64,000 bases of DNA, from assembly GCA_020634235.1 (NCBI GenBank), contig JACKCB010000001.1:806001-870000 (forward strand), given 5' to 3'. Made by a program: the position numbers and the translations under genes. The notes under the pieces are model-generated. The model was not told the DNA's origin. It was given only the letters and a program-made list of their open reading frames with translations, and made no database searches. The DNA comes from Ardenticatenaceae bacterium (GTDB lineage Bacteria > Chloroflexota > Anaerolineae > Promineifilales > Promineifilaceae). Positions 26,820 through 36,398 of this stretch are shown piece after piece; the first letter of the stretch is position 1; each line of letters starts with the position of its first letter.

Positions 26820-26842
26820 GGCCCGATCTTGAGGATCGGGCC
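26820..26842. terminator. Convergent-gene stem-loop
   Basis: GGCCCGATC and GATCGGGCC form a perfect 9-bp stem with a TTGAG loop between two convergent stops (26789 and 26876). There is no T tract, so it may act as a Rho-assisted or bidirectional end. Confidence 0.45.
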
Positions 26843-26875
26843 GATCTACAAAACGCCAGCCCCACCCGCGGCCGC

Positions 26876-28213
26876 CTAGGCCACCCGCATGGCTACCATC
26901 GCTTGCAGCGCGCGCACACGTTCTGCCATCTCCGGCCGGTCGGCGCTCATCTCCTGCGCCAGCATCGTCAGCATCTCCGCCAGCTCCGGTGTCATCATCT
27001 CTGCATTGTCCGACAAGATCTGTCGCTGCTCCGCATCCGTCTCCGCCCGCATCAGGTCATTAACCAGGCGGAGCTGCGGCGGCACCTGGCGCTCAGCCTC
27101 CCGCACAATCAAGTCATACACCTCACGCAGCACCTGATACCTGGCCTGCTGCCCCTGCTTCTCGGCCTGGTCCAGCAATTCACTCAGCAAATACATAAAG
27201 GGTTCATCAATGGCCGGCAGGTGCGCCTGGACCGCTGCCGACCGGTCTTCCGCCCGCAAAATCGCTTGCAGCGTCTCATTCGCCTGGTTCAGCATCTCCT
27301 GCGACTCCGCCTGGATAGCCCGCTGGAAATCCAGCAGCCCCTGCCGGATACCATTTAGCCGTTTCACCTGGGCCTTGTCATGGGTCCGGGCCACCTTCTC
27401 AATCTCCTCCGTGAGCAGGGCAAAGAACTCATAGGTTAGCGCCGCCTGCCCGGCCGTGGCAATTGCCTCCACCGTGTCTTCCTCTTGCTGGTTGGCCAGA
27501 ATATGCGTTAGCAGCAGCTGCGGCGTCAGCCCTTCCTGGCGGCGTACATCCTGCTGGAACTTGCGCAGCGCCATCTGCTGGCGCTCCAGCCGCCGGCCCA
27601 CCTCTGTCTCGGTGTACAGTTTGGCCTGCAAATTGGTTAGCCCCAGCACCTGCTTGTCGTCATTGCGCTCCTGCGCCGCCTGCAGAGCGTTTTGCATCAA
27701 TGCAAAGAAGGTCTCATCGATCTCATCGGCCCGCTCCTCAAGCAGAATCGCCACCACATCCTTGTCCGCGCGCGCCAGCGTTTGCAGCAGCTCCACCTGC
27801 TTGCGCTGGCGGGCAATCATCTCCGGTGTAATCCCCTCCGTTTCCAATACTTTCTCCACAAAAGTCTGGTAGCTGAGGATGGTCTGCGGCTGCAACATAT
27901 AGGCCCGCCGCTTCTCCGGGGGTGTGTTGTCCATCACCTCTTTCACCATCTGGCCAATTAGCCGCTGCTGCTCCGTGTGCGCCAACTGCAATTCCAACGG
28001 CACATAGACCATGAGCATCTCGTGCTCCGGGTCGTGGAAGAGCAGGGGGGTGGTCATCTGGCCCGTCAGGCCGCAGGTCTGGCAGGCAAACATGTTTAGC
28101 TGGCCGTTCAGAAAGGTGTATTTCACCTCCGGATTACGAGCCGTATCAATCACCTGCTGGATATCAACAGCGATGGGCGCGTTGCAGCGCGGACAGTTTA
28201 CTTGTTGGTACAT
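26876..28213 (-). CDS. CpXC-domain protein, long helical C-terminal region
   Basis: The 445-residue protein opens with a CpXC zinc-binding domain: CPRCNAPI at 8-15 and CQTCGLTG at 44-51, followed by YVPLELQL. The remaining 350 residues are rich in Glu, Gln and Leu and predicted helical, with several repeat-like stretches, possibly a TPR-like or coiled scaffold. CpXC proteins have no firm role. It sits between a signalling regulator and a histidine kinase. GAGAG-type ribosome sequence precedes ATG 28213. Confidence 0.85.
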   Translation of the reverse strand: MYQQVNCPRCNAPIAVDIQQVIDTARNPEVKYTFLNGQLNMFACQTCGLTGQMTTPLLFHDPEHEMLMVYVPLELQLAHTEQQRLIGQMVKEVMDNTPPEKRRAYMLQPQTILSYQTFVEKVLETEGITPEMIARQRKQVELLQTLARADKDVVAILLEERADEIDETFFALMQNALQAAQERNDDKQVLGLTNLQAKLYTETEVGRRLERQQMALRKFQQDVRRQEGLTPQLLLTHILANQQEEDTVEAIATAGQAALTYEFFALLTEEIEKVARTHDKAQVKRLNGIRQGLLDFQRAIQAESQEMLNQANETLQAILRAEDRSAAVQAHLPAIDEPFMYLLSELLDQAEKQGQQARYQVLREVYDLIVREAERQVPPQLRLVNDLMRAETDAEQRQILSDNAEMMTPELAEMLTMLAQEMSADRPEMAERVRALQAMVAMRVA

Positions 28214-28276
28214 TCAGTTCTCTCTTTGCTATGAGCTAAATGACGGTGGGAAGCAGTCACCGGCCGGGATGCGCGG

Positions 28277-29893
28277 CTAGCTGCCGTTCTCCGTCTCCTG
28301 CTTGGTTGCCGGGTTGCGCGGCAAGGAAAATGTAAAGGTCGTCCCGGCCGGGTCGCCTACCGACCCATTCTCCCGACGATTACTCTCAAACCAGATCCGG
28401 CCGCCATGCGCCTCCACAATCGCCTTCGTCAGAAACAGGCCCAAACCCGTCCCCTCCGTCCTGCGACTCAGCGCATTATCCAGCCGGGAAAACTTCTGAA
28501 AAATACGTCGTTCCTCATGCGAAGGAATACCGATGCCCTCATCCCGCACCGACACCGTCACATGGTCAGAGTGCACCTCACCCCAAATCCTGATCGGTCC
28601 GCCATCCGGCGAATACTTAATCGCGTTACTGATCAAATTATTAAACACCTGAATCAAGCGTCGTTCATCACCAAACACCACCGGGAACGCCGGCGGAAAA
28701 GAGACCGCAAGTCGATGGTGCTCCGTCTGGCTGCCCAGGCGACCGGCCGCGTTCTCCGCAATCTTCGGCAGCAACACTTCACCCCATTCCAGCTTAAAGG
28801 TGCCCGCCTGCAGCCGCGAAGCCTCCAGCAGCTTATCAATCAACTCCGTCAGGCTGTCCGCTTCCTCTTCAATAACCGCCAGGTACTCATCCTGCACCGT
28901 GCGCGGCCAGTCCACTTCCGGCCGGCGCAAAGTCCCCGCATACCCCTTAATAATCGACACCGGCGTCTTCAGCTCATGGCTGATCACCGAAATAAACGTC
29001 TTCTGCAGCTCCTGCTCTTCCCGAAAGCGGGTCAGGTCGCGGACATTGGCGATGATATCCGTCATGTGGCCATTGTCCGCAAGCAGCGGCGCATACGTAA
29101 TGGCCAGACTAATCAGGTTGCCATCGGCCCGCTGCAAGTCGCCTTCCACATACAAATGGGCCGCATTAGGCAGCGGCCAGCCATTGGCCAGGGCCACCGG
29201 CAAATCCATAGCCGTTTGCAGCGCCTTCCACTGGATAACTGCGTCATGCGCCTGGCCAATAGCCTCAGAGGCCAGCCAGCCAGTCATCCGGCTCAGCGAA
29301 CTGTTAAAAACCGTGATACGGAGGTGCGAATCCAAAATCATAACACCATCCGCACTCTGTTCCAAGATCGCATCCAGCCGCTGCTTCTCAGAAATCACCG
29401 CTTCATACAGGCGAGCATTCTTCACGGCAATGGCCGCCTGGTCGGCGAAGCTGCGCAGCAAATTGGCCGCATCCTTGCGGAAATGATAGGTGCCCGTCTG
29501 GAAGACGTAGATCATGCCCACCACCGATTCGCCGCTGATAAGCGGCAGCCGGATAGCCTGCGTCAATCCCAGATCCGCCGAAATGGCAATCTCCTTCATA
29601 CGTTCGGTCAGTTCAGGGATGATCTCGTGCTCAGCCCCCTCGCGGTAGGGCACGCCATGCACCATGGCCGCAAAATGCTGCAAATGCTGCGGCGGAATGC
29701 CATACACCGCGGCAATGCGAAATGTCTCATCGGTCGGATTGGCCAAAGCGATGATCCCCGCCCGGCCGGCAACCAGCTCTACCGCCGCCCGCACAATGAT
29801 GCGCAGCACATCACTCAGGTCCAACTCCGAGGTCAGCGCCCGGCTGATGGCCAACAAATATTCGCGCTCAATGATACGGTAATCCACAAGCAT
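28277..29893 (-). CDS. Cytosolic sensor histidine kinase with GAF and PAS domains
   Basis: The 538-residue protein lacks membrane segments. Residues about 10-160 form a GAF domain, about 175-295 a PAS domain, and HisKA follows with phospho-acceptor His306 in VISHELKTPV. The catalytic domain has NNLISNAIKYSPDGG, VRDEGIGIP and GTGLGLFL. ATG 29893 (MLVDYRIIEREY) is chosen over an upstream in-frame ATG at 30133 because those 80 residues look like noise and overlap the divergent gene's leader. No cognate response regulator is adjacent. Confidence 0.9.
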   Translation of the reverse strand: MLVDYRIIEREYLLAISRALTSELDLSDVLRIIVRAAVELVAGRAGIIALANPTDETFRIAAVYGIPPQHLQHFAAMVHGVPYREGAEHEIIPELTERMKEIAISADLGLTQAIRLPLISGESVVGMIYVFQTGTYHFRKDAANLLRSFADQAAIAVKNARLYEAVISEKQRLDAILEQSADGVMILDSHLRITVFNSSLSRMTGWLASEAIGQAHDAVIQWKALQTAMDLPVALANGWPLPNAAHLYVEGDLQRADGNLISLAITYAPLLADNGHMTDIIANVRDLTRFREEQELQKTFISVISHELKTPVSIIKGYAGTLRRPEVDWPRTVQDEYLAVIEEEADSLTELIDKLLEASRLQAGTFKLEWGEVLLPKIAENAAGRLGSQTEHHRLAVSFPPAFPVVFGDERRLIQVFNNLISNAIKYSPDGGPIRIWGEVHSDHVTVSVRDEGIGIPSHEERRIFQKFSRLDNALSRRTEGTGLGLFLTKAIVEAHGGRIWFESNRRENGSVGDPAGTTFTFSLPRNPATKQETENGS

Positions 29894-30106
29894 GGGCTGA
29901 TTGTAACATAGCGCCAGAGGCCGGGCGATAAGAATCCCGTTGGAAATAAGCCCCGGCCGGGGCGCGGCCACCACATACCCCCAACTCCCCAAAATGCTTG
30001 AAGTCATAACCCAGTCTATGGTAAGCTGTGCCACAGCCAACGGAAAAGCGCGCCAGCCGGCGTTTATCCAACACAAATACGTTGTAACACAAAAGAGGAG
30101 CATGCC

Positions 30107-32896
30107 ATGGCTTACTGTCCCATCGGTTTCCACACCGGTCCCGGCGGCAACCCCACCGGCATCGGCAGCTACTTCAGCGCCCTAGACGCCGCCCGTCGCC
30201 CGGCCGTACTCAAATCCGTCGATGCCTACGGCTTCTGCCGCGAACTGGCCGCCCTGCGCCAAAACAGCGGCGTGCCCCACGTCATCGTCTTCCGCATGAG
30301 CGGCGGCAATCTGGAGCTGCCCGATTTCAGCCTGCCGGCCCAACAGTCAGCGCTAGAACATTGGCAGCGCATCCTCAACAACCTGCCGCCAGAGTTCAAC
30401 CAGAACAACGACAAAGCCCACGTCTGGCTGGAGGTAATGAACGAACCGGGCAAAGACAAAGCGGAATGGATCGGCTGGTTCATGTTCCACACCGCCGAGC
30501 TGGCCGTGGCCCAGGGCTACAAACTGTGCGGTCCCGGCTGGTCCACCGGCGAGCCAGAACCGGCCGATTGGAACAGCGCCGGTTGGCTGGAATATTTCCG
30601 GCTGTGCGCCCTGCACCCCACCCAGGTCGCCGTGGCCACCCACGAATACAGCCTCAGCAACAGCGACATCATGAACGGCAACGGCTTCCTGGTGGGCCGT
30701 TTCCGCCAGCTCTTTGCCGCTTGCGACACAGCCGGCATCGCCCGGCCGGGGCTGCTCATCACCGAATGGGGCTGGAATGCCGACACCCTACCCAACGAAG
30801 CCACCGCCATGCAGCACATCCGCCAGGCCGCCGCCCTCTACCGGCAGCACCCCCAGGTCATGGGAGCCGCCACCTGGTACCTGGGGTCGGGCTTCGGCGG
30901 CATTGCCAACCAGGCCCAAAAACTCATCGCCCCCGTGCAAGCCTACGCCCTCAGCAGCGAGTGGGAAGGCGGCGGCGGGATCATTGGCGACTGCCGCGGC
31001 CGGCCACGCACCCAATACGACCGCGTCTACCAACTCATCCACAGCAGCGTCAGCGACGCCCAGGCCGAAGCCATCTTCCGCGCCGCCCTACCGCAGCGGC
31101 GCACCACCGGCTGGAGCGCCGACGACGCCGGCATTGGCGACCTGGACCGCCGCACCGCCGACGTGTTCAACTGGCCCACCAGCCAGCAGGCAACACTCTC
31201 CAGTTGGTATGCCCAAAACTATCCCGGCGTCACCGTCCGCTTCAAGACCAGCCCCAATCAGCCGGGGCGTACAGATTTCATGTCAACGCTAACCAGTGAC
31301 AGCGGCGACTGCCGCGGCCGGCCGCGCGTGCCCTACAGCCGCGTCTACCAGCTCATCCACAACAGCCTCACCGACGACCAGGCCGTGGCCGTCTTTCGGG
31401 CCGGGCTGGCCCAGCGGCGCACCACCGGCTGGAGCTTTGACGACGCCGGCATCGGCGACCTGGACGACCGGACGGTGGAAATCTTCGGCGCGCCCACCGC
31501 CGAGCGCCAGCCCCTACTAGACTGGTACGCCCAGTACTACCCCGGCGTCAACGTCGTCTTCAAGCCCGCCCCCACCCCCACGCCCAACTTCACCCTGGGC
31601 AACCCCCTGGCCCGCGACGTGTTCATCACCTCCTTCTTCAACGAACCGCGCGACTACGATGGCGATGGCATCCCCGAACAAAAGCACGAGGGCATCGACT
31701 TCGCCGGCCTGCTCAACGGCCAGGTGGTGGAGGTGCGGGCCGCGCAAAGCGGCACCATCACCGGCATCTTTGACCAGACCACCGGCTATGGCCGGCACCT
31801 GCTCATCCGCCACGACTGGCCCGACGGCCACACCTACGTCACCTGGTACGGGCATCTCTCGCAAATCCTGCCCACCCTGGCAGTCGGCCAGCAGGTGAGC
31901 ATTGGCCAGCCGCTGGGGTTCACCGGGGCTACCGGCAATGCCGATGGCGTACACCTGCACCTGAATTTGCAGCACATCGGCCACGGGCTGGCCGGCTACG
32001 TGGTGCCCGACGTGGTCGACCCGCTGCCCTTTTTGCAGGTTGGCCCGCCGCCGCCCACCGGGGACGCCAAAATGGGGCTGCACGCCACCGCCGATCCCGT
32101 CCTGGCCCCCGGCGAGGTGGCCGCTTTCAGTACGGCGCGGATTGAGCTGGTGAAATGCCTGTCGAATCTGGACCCGGCCGGGGTAACCGCCATCGCCACC
32201 GCCCTACCCAACGCCCGGTGGATCATCCGCGCCTTCCTCTCCATGGCCGGGCGCACCCTGACCCCGCAGCAGTTCTTCAACGACACCCGCAGCGATGTCC
32301 AGCGCACCCTCAACCGCCTCCCCGGCCGGGACGTGGTCATCGAGCTGCACAACGAACCCAACCTGGTCGCCGAAGGCATGGGCACCTCCTGGGCCGATGG
32401 CACCGCCTTCCAGGCCTGGTTCCTGGACCTGCTCAACCTATACCGGGCCAGCTTCCCCGGCGTGCGCCTGCTCTACCCCGGTCTCTCGCCCGGCGGCAGC
32501 GTGCCCGGCATCCGCCAGGACCACGCCCAATTCATGGCCCAGAGCAAGGAGGCCATTCGCGCCGCCGACGGCCTGGCCGTCCATCGCTACTGGGCGGCCA
32601 ACTTCCCCATGAGCACCGCCCTGCAGATGTTAGATGAAACCATCAACTTCCTGCGCAGCAACAACATGGGCCAGAAGCCCATCTGGGTCACCGAGGCCAG
32701 CAACAACAAGGGCGGCACCACCCCGGCCGGGAAAGGGGCCGAATACGTCCGCTTCTGGCAGGAGCTGCGCCAGCGCCCCACCCTACAAGGCGTCACCTAT
32801 TTCGTCGCCTCCGCCAACCACCCCGACTTCCAGGAGGAAGTGTGGGTCACCGGCGGCAGCAGCCGCGGCATTGCCGAAGTGGTTGGCGCCCGGTAG
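30107..32896 (+). CDS. Glycosidase - tandem repeat - M23 peptidase - glycosidase hybrid
   Basis: This 929-residue protein of unusual order has four parts. (1) A glycosidase-like TIM-barrel (about 1-290) with the acid and nucleophile pattern E113 (MNEPG) and E220 (ITEWGW). (2) Two tandem 87-residue modules (294-380 and 400-486). (3) An LytM/M23 metallopeptidase domain (about 505-645) with HEGIDF and HLHLN, the H-x3-D and HxH zinc ligands. (4) A second glycosidase-like barrel (about 655-929) with E750 (LHNEPN) and E863 (VTEASN). No signal peptide is visible, although M23 domains normally cut peptidoglycan outside the cell. The start has GGAG upstream. The likely theme is cell-wall or glycan turnover, possibly an effector exported by another route. 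Confidence 0.8.
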   Translation: MAYCPIGFHTGPGGNPTGIGSYFSALDAARRPAVLKSVDAYGFCRELAALRQNSGVPHVIVFRMSGGNLELPDFSLPAQQSALEHWQRILNNLPPEFNQNNDKAHVWLEVMNEPGKDKAEWIGWFMFHTAELAVAQGYKLCGPGWSTGEPEPADWNSAGWLEYFRLCALHPTQVAVATHEYSLSNSDIMNGNGFLVGRFRQLFAACDTAGIARPGLLITEWGWNADTLPNEATAMQHIRQAAALYRQHPQVMGAATWYLGSGFGGIANQAQKLIAPVQAYALSSEWEGGGGIIGDCRGRPRTQYDRVYQLIHSSVSDAQAEAIFRAALPQRRTTGWSADDAGIGDLDRRTADVFNWPTSQQATLSSWYAQNYPGVTVRFKTSPNQPGRTDFMSTLTSDSGDCRGRPRVPYSRVYQLIHNSLTDDQAVAVFRAGLAQRRTTGWSFDDAGIGDLDDRTVEIFGAPTAERQPLLDWYAQYYPGVNVVFKPAPTPTPNFTLGNPLARDVFITSFFNEPRDYDGDGIPEQKHEGIDFAGLLNGQVVEVRAAQSGTITGIFDQTTGYGRHLLIRHDWPDGHTYVTWYGHLSQILPTLAVGQQVSIGQPLGFTGATGNADGVHLHLNLQHIGHGLAGYVVPDVVDPLPFLQVGPPPPTGDAKMGLHATADPVLAPGEVAAFSTARIELVKCLSNLDPAGVTAIATALPNARWIIRAFLSMAGRTLTPQQFFNDTRSDVQRTLNRLPGRDVVIELHNEPNLVAEGMGTSWADGTAFQAWFLDLLNLYRASFPGVRLLYPGLSPGGSVPGIRQDHAQFMAQSKEAIRAADGLAVHRYWAANFPMSTALQMLDETINFLRSNNMGQKPIWVTEASNNKGGTTPAGKGAEYVRFWQELRQRPTLQGVTYFVASANHPDFQEEVWVTGGSSRGIAEVVGAR
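30986..31564 (+). repeat. Two tandem 87-residue coding modules in the hybrid glycosidase
   Basis: Codons for residues 294-380 and 400-486 encode two copies about two-thirds identical in protein. Each starts GDCRGRPR, contains RVYQLIH, QRRTTGWS and DDAGIGDLD, and ends WYAQxYPGV. I do not recognise the fold. The position between a glycosidase and an M23 domain suggests a binding module. Confidence 0.85.
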
Positions 32897-32931
32897 GGAT
32901 GGAATAGCTTTGTCCAATCCGCTATTGGGGT

Positions 32932-32967
32932 AAAATCTGTCCTATCTTCCGCGATAGGACAGATTTT
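32932..32967 (+). terminator. Stem-loop terminator after the hybrid glycosidase gene
   Basis: A perfect 15-bp inverted repeat (AAAATCTGTCCTATC and its complement) around TTCCGC ends in TTTT, 36 bp after the stop. It is notably AT-rich for this region. The next gene's ribosome site lies shortly downstream. Confidence 0.75.
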
Positions 32968-32995
32968 GCCTACCACCACAACCCGGAGACAAGCC

Positions 32996-34663
32996 ATGGC
33001 CCTAAACAACCAGCACCCCCACCCCAACGAAGAAACATTCGACGTCGTCGTCATTGGTTCCGGGGCGGGCGGGCTAACCGCCGCCGTGGCCCTGGCCAAC
33101 GCCGGCCAGAAAGTGCTGGTCGCCGAGCAGCACGAAGTGGCCGGCGGCTGGACCCACTCCTTCACCCTGGAAGGGTATCGCTTCAGCCCCGGCGTCCATT
33201 ACATCGGCGGGCTGGAGCCGGGTGGCCACCTGCGGCGCATTTACGAAGGGCTGGGCGTCTCCGGTGACCTGGCTTTTTGCCAGCTCAACCCGGCCGGGTA
33301 CGACCACGTCATCATCGGCGACGAGCAGTTCGACATCCCGGCCGGGCTAGACAACTACAAAGCGCGGCTCAAAGCCCGCTTCCCGGCCGAAAGCGCCGGC
33401 ATCGACGGCTACTTCGACTGCATTCTGAGCCTGAACCGGGAGCTGCGCCAGTTGGGGCGGCTGCGCCCCGGCCGGGATCTTTGGGTGCCCACCATCCTGC
33501 GCTGGGGGTTGGGCACCGCCCGCCCCCTGCTCAACCATTTCGTGCAAGACCCCCATCTGCAAACCATCCTGGCCGCCCAATCCGGCGACCACGGCCTGCC
33601 CCCTAACCAGGTATCGGCCATGGTTCACGCCGGCATCGTCGGCCACTACCTGGACGGCGGCTACTACCCGATGGGCGGTGGGGGGGCGATTCCCAAGGCG
33701 TTTGTGCGCGCCCTGCGGCGGGCCAATGGCCAACTGCGGCTGCGCCAGGCAGTGCGCCAGATTTTGGTGGAGCGCGGCCGGGTGGCCGGCGTGCAGTTGG
33801 CCAATGGCGACATCATCCGCGCCCCGGTGGTCATCAGCAATGCCGACCCGGCCATGACCTTTGGCCGGCTGCTGGACCCCGCCTACCTGAACTGGCGCTG
33901 GCGGCGCAAATTGCAGCGCGCCCGTTACTCCGTCTCGGCCCTCAGCCTGTTTCTGGCCGTGGATATGGATCTGCGCGCCGCCGGGCTGGATTCGGGCAAC
34001 TACTGGCTGTACGACCGGCCCGACCTGGACACCCTGTACGGGCTGGGGCTGACCGACCACACCGTGCGCACCGGTGAAGTTCCCGCCGCCTTCCTCACCG
34101 TGACCACGCTCAAAGACCCCACCAAGCTGCACAGCGGCCACCACACGCTGGAGGCGTTCACCTTCACCAGCTATGATCCTTTTGCGCGCTGGGCAGACCA
34201 GCCGGAGGGGAATCGGGGGGCAGAATACGAGGCGCTGAAATCACGCCTGGCCGAGGCGATGCTGCGCCGCCTGGAGCGGCTGGTGCCCGGCCTGCGGCAG
34301 CACCTGGTCTTCTGCAATCTGGGCACGCCGCTGACCAACCTGCATTACGTGGCCGCGCCGCAGGGCAGCTTGTATGGGCTGGCCAAGACTCCTTTCCAGG
34401 TGGGGCCGTGGGCTTACAGCACGCGCACGCCGCTGCCGGGCCTGCTTTTGTGCGGCGCAAGCACGCTCAGTCATGGCGTGGCCGGGGCTACCCAGTCGGG
34501 GCTGCAAGCGGCGGCGCAGGTGTTGGGCAGCCGCCCGCGGGACCTGCTAACGGCGAACAGTCCGCCGCCGGCCATCTACCCCTCAGAGCAGCCGGACCAG
34601 TGGCCGGCCCATTTGCAGCAGAAGATCGCCCAGCGCCAGGCGGAGATGCTTGGGGTGGTCTGA
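32996..34663 (+). CDS. FAD-dependent phytoene desaturase/carotenoid isomerase/RetSat-like oxidoreductase
   Basis: The 555-residue flavoprotein has the dinucleotide-binding motif VVVIGSGAGGLTAAVALANAG at about 17-37, EQHEVAGGW, and PGVHYIGGL as in CrtI/CrtISO/RetSat proteins. A GGGGAIPKAFVRAL segment binds the FAD, and a C-terminal LPGLLLCGASTLSHGVAGA loop closes the site. Family members isomerise or desaturate carotenoids or reduce retinol. No carotenoid pathway gene is nearby, so the substrate is open. ATG 32996 is preferred, with GGAGA upstream; an ATG 10 codons earlier falls inside the terminator arm. Confidence 0.88.
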   Translation: MALNNQHPHPNEETFDVVVIGSGAGGLTAAVALANAGQKVLVAEQHEVAGGWTHSFTLEGYRFSPGVHYIGGLEPGGHLRRIYEGLGVSGDLAFCQLNPAGYDHVIIGDEQFDIPAGLDNYKARLKARFPAESAGIDGYFDCILSLNRELRQLGRLRPGRDLWVPTILRWGLGTARPLLNHFVQDPHLQTILAAQSGDHGLPPNQVSAMVHAGIVGHYLDGGYYPMGGGGAIPKAFVRALRRANGQLRLRQAVRQILVERGRVAGVQLANGDIIRAPVVISNADPAMTFGRLLDPAYLNWRWRRKLQRARYSVSALSLFLAVDMDLRAAGLDSGNYWLYDRPDLDTLYGLGLTDHTVRTGEVPAAFLTVTTLKDPTKLHSGHHTLEAFTFTSYDPFARWADQPEGNRGAEYEALKSRLAEAMLRRLERLVPGLRQHLVFCNLGTPLTNLHYVAAPQGSLYGLAKTPFQVGPWAYSTRTPLPGLLLCGASTLSHGVAGATQSGLQAAAQVLGSRPRDLLTANSPPPAIYPSEQPDQWPAHLQQKIAQRQAEMLGVV

Positions 34664-34749
34664 CCCGGCCGGGTTCCTGCTGCCCCCCAAACTGGGTGAT
34701 GCGCTCGCCCATTTGCACAGGAGCATACCCGCCGCTTTGCCGGGGGCTT

Positions 34750-35910
34750 TTATGACTTGTTCCGCACTTGCAGCGGAATGTGATCACTTGCGGGGGACGG
34801 GTTGAACGGCGGGGGTGTCGCCCCGGCCGGGCGCAGCATCTTGCCGCCCACCCGGGCCACCGTGGGCACATGGTGCAGCATGTTGGTGTAGGAGGCGTTG
34901 GCCAGCGGGCAGTAACACGCTTTGGCAGCAATGCTGCGCCGCACCTCACGGATCCGCTCGCCAAACCAGATTTCCTTGAAATCGTAGTTGTGGTCGCGCA
35001 AATTGCCCAGGTTGTCGGCCCGCACGCAGCAGGGCCACACTGTGCCGTCGGCATAAATCTGGGCGCTGGCCCAGCCGGCATAGCAGGGAATGACCTGGTC
35101 TTTTTCATCCAGGATGCGCTTAACCAGCTTGTAATACTCCACCCGAAACGCTTCGGTGAAGCGGGCCATGCCGCGGAAGCGCTTGCTTTCCACGTAGGCG
35201 ATCAGCCGGTCGATGGCTTCGGCGTAGGCTTCTTTGTCCGGGGTGATGGGCAGCCCCACGGTGTCTAGCTCCACCCGCGGCTCGGCAATCTCGGTGATGA
35301 ACTGGTCCGCGCCGGACTGGTCGGCGTAGGCGATGAGTTCGTCCAGGTGGCCGACGCTGAAGGTGGAGATGACGGAGTGGATGCCGATGGTCAGGTTGGG
35401 CAGCCCTTTTTGCAGTTCCAGGAGCTGCTCCAGCCGTTCTTCGAAGCGCTCGAAGTTGCCGGCCACGCCGCGGATGAAGTCGTGCTTCTCGCCCACGCCG
35501 TCCAGGGAGAGGTTGATGATGAGTTGGCTGTCGGGGCAGCTGGTGGCAATGCGCTCCACTTTGTCCGGAATGGTCTTGAGGATGCTGTTGGTGGGGATGT
35601 TGATGATCCCCGGCCGGGCATAGGCATAGGCCATCTGGCACACCTCCACAATGCCCGGAAACATAAACGGCTCGCCACCGCTCACCGTAAACCAGTAAGG
35701 GGCGCGCCCCAGCGAGGCCAGCACCTTGTCCCACTCATCCAGCGTCAGCTCATTCTCGCGCTTCATCCAGATGTTGCAGGTCAGGCAGCGCGAATTGCAC
35801 TTGGGCGAAGGGGAAAGCGTCAGGTTTAGCGGCAGCATTTTGGGGGCGCCAAAGCGCCGGTAAGCCTGGAAAAGGGGGATGCGGGCCAGCACGCCAAGCA
35901 TGGAGTTCAT
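34750..35910 (-). CDS. Radical SAM protein with SPASM-like C-terminal cysteines
   Basis: Of 386 residues, the [4Fe-4S] motif CNSRCLTC at 38-45 fits C-x3-C-x2-C. VSGGEPFMFP binds SAM, and SLDGVGEKHDFIRG is typical of the family. The C-terminal YAGWASAQIYADGTVWPCC plus CYCPLANA provide the extra cysteines of a SPASM/twitch domain. These enzymes modify peptides, sugars or cofactors; the substrate is not evident and no small precursor peptide is adjacent. ATG 35910 has AGGTGA upstream. Confidence 0.88.
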   Translation of the reverse strand: MNSMLGVLARIPLFQAYRRFGAPKMLPLNLTLSPSPKCNSRCLTCNIWMKRENELTLDEWDKVLASLGRAPYWFTVSGGEPFMFPGIVEVCQMAYAYARPGIINIPTNSILKTIPDKVERIATSCPDSQLIINLSLDGVGEKHDFIRGVAGNFERFEERLEQLLELQKGLPNLTIGIHSVISTFSVGHLDELIAYADQSGADQFITEIAEPRVELDTVGLPITPDKEAYAEAIDRLIAYVESKRFRGMARFTEAFRVEYYKLVKRILDEKDQVIPCYAGWASAQIYADGTVWPCCVRADNLGNLRDHNYDFKEIWFGERIREVRRSIAAKACYCPLANASYTNMLHHVPTVARVGGKMLRPAGATPPPFNPSPASDHIPLQVRNKS

Positions 35911-36398
35911 AAGCAAATCACCTGTGGGCGGCGTCCCGTTTTCTGCATCTCATCCTGTGCGGACACCACAGACCGAGTATAGCGATTGTCCCGGCCGGGA
36001 ACAAACCGCCTCATCTTTACCGCCCCACCTGTAGGGCAGCCCCTGCGCGCCACTGCACCGCTTCGCCCCCACTTCCTGAGCGGTTCAGGGCTGTCGGCGC
36101 GTAACGCTTACGCTATCGAAGCAGCCTCGAAGCAGCATCGAAGCAGCATCGAGGCACCCCATTTCGTTGACCCATCTGGCCGCAGAATGGTACAATGATG
36201 CCAGCAATGGGGGACGGATGGTGGCCGGTGCAGCATCTCCCCAGATCTTCAATCCCAGATAAAGAACCTCCCACCAGGTTCGCCTTCGTTCAACTTAGGA
36301 TTATGGCGCGGCTCCGAAGACGCCGCGCCATATGAATCCTTACTTCGTTGGCTGGTTTGGGTAGCGAATAGCCTAAATCGGTCGTCGCCGAGGTTAGT
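35911..36398. other. Spacer at the left edge of the AT-rich island
   Basis: This 488-bp non-coding stretch contains the last CCGGCCGG motif before the island (near 35991), a short tandem repeat (36116-36155), two inverted repeats (36264-36281 and 36303-36333), and the GAGGTT ribosome site for the methyltransferase GTG. I saw no integrase gene or tRNA in it. Confidence 0.6.
36116..36155. repeat. Short tandem repeat, 11-bp unit
   Basis: TCGAAGCAGCA-type units repeat three times plus a partial copy in a non-coding spacer; the first copy differs by one base. The array is too short and spacerless to be a CRISPR. Confidence 0.75.

Noticed and set aside
36116..36155. Possible CRISPR array
   Set aside because: Only about 3.5 units of 11 bp without spacers, and no cas genes anywhere in the window.
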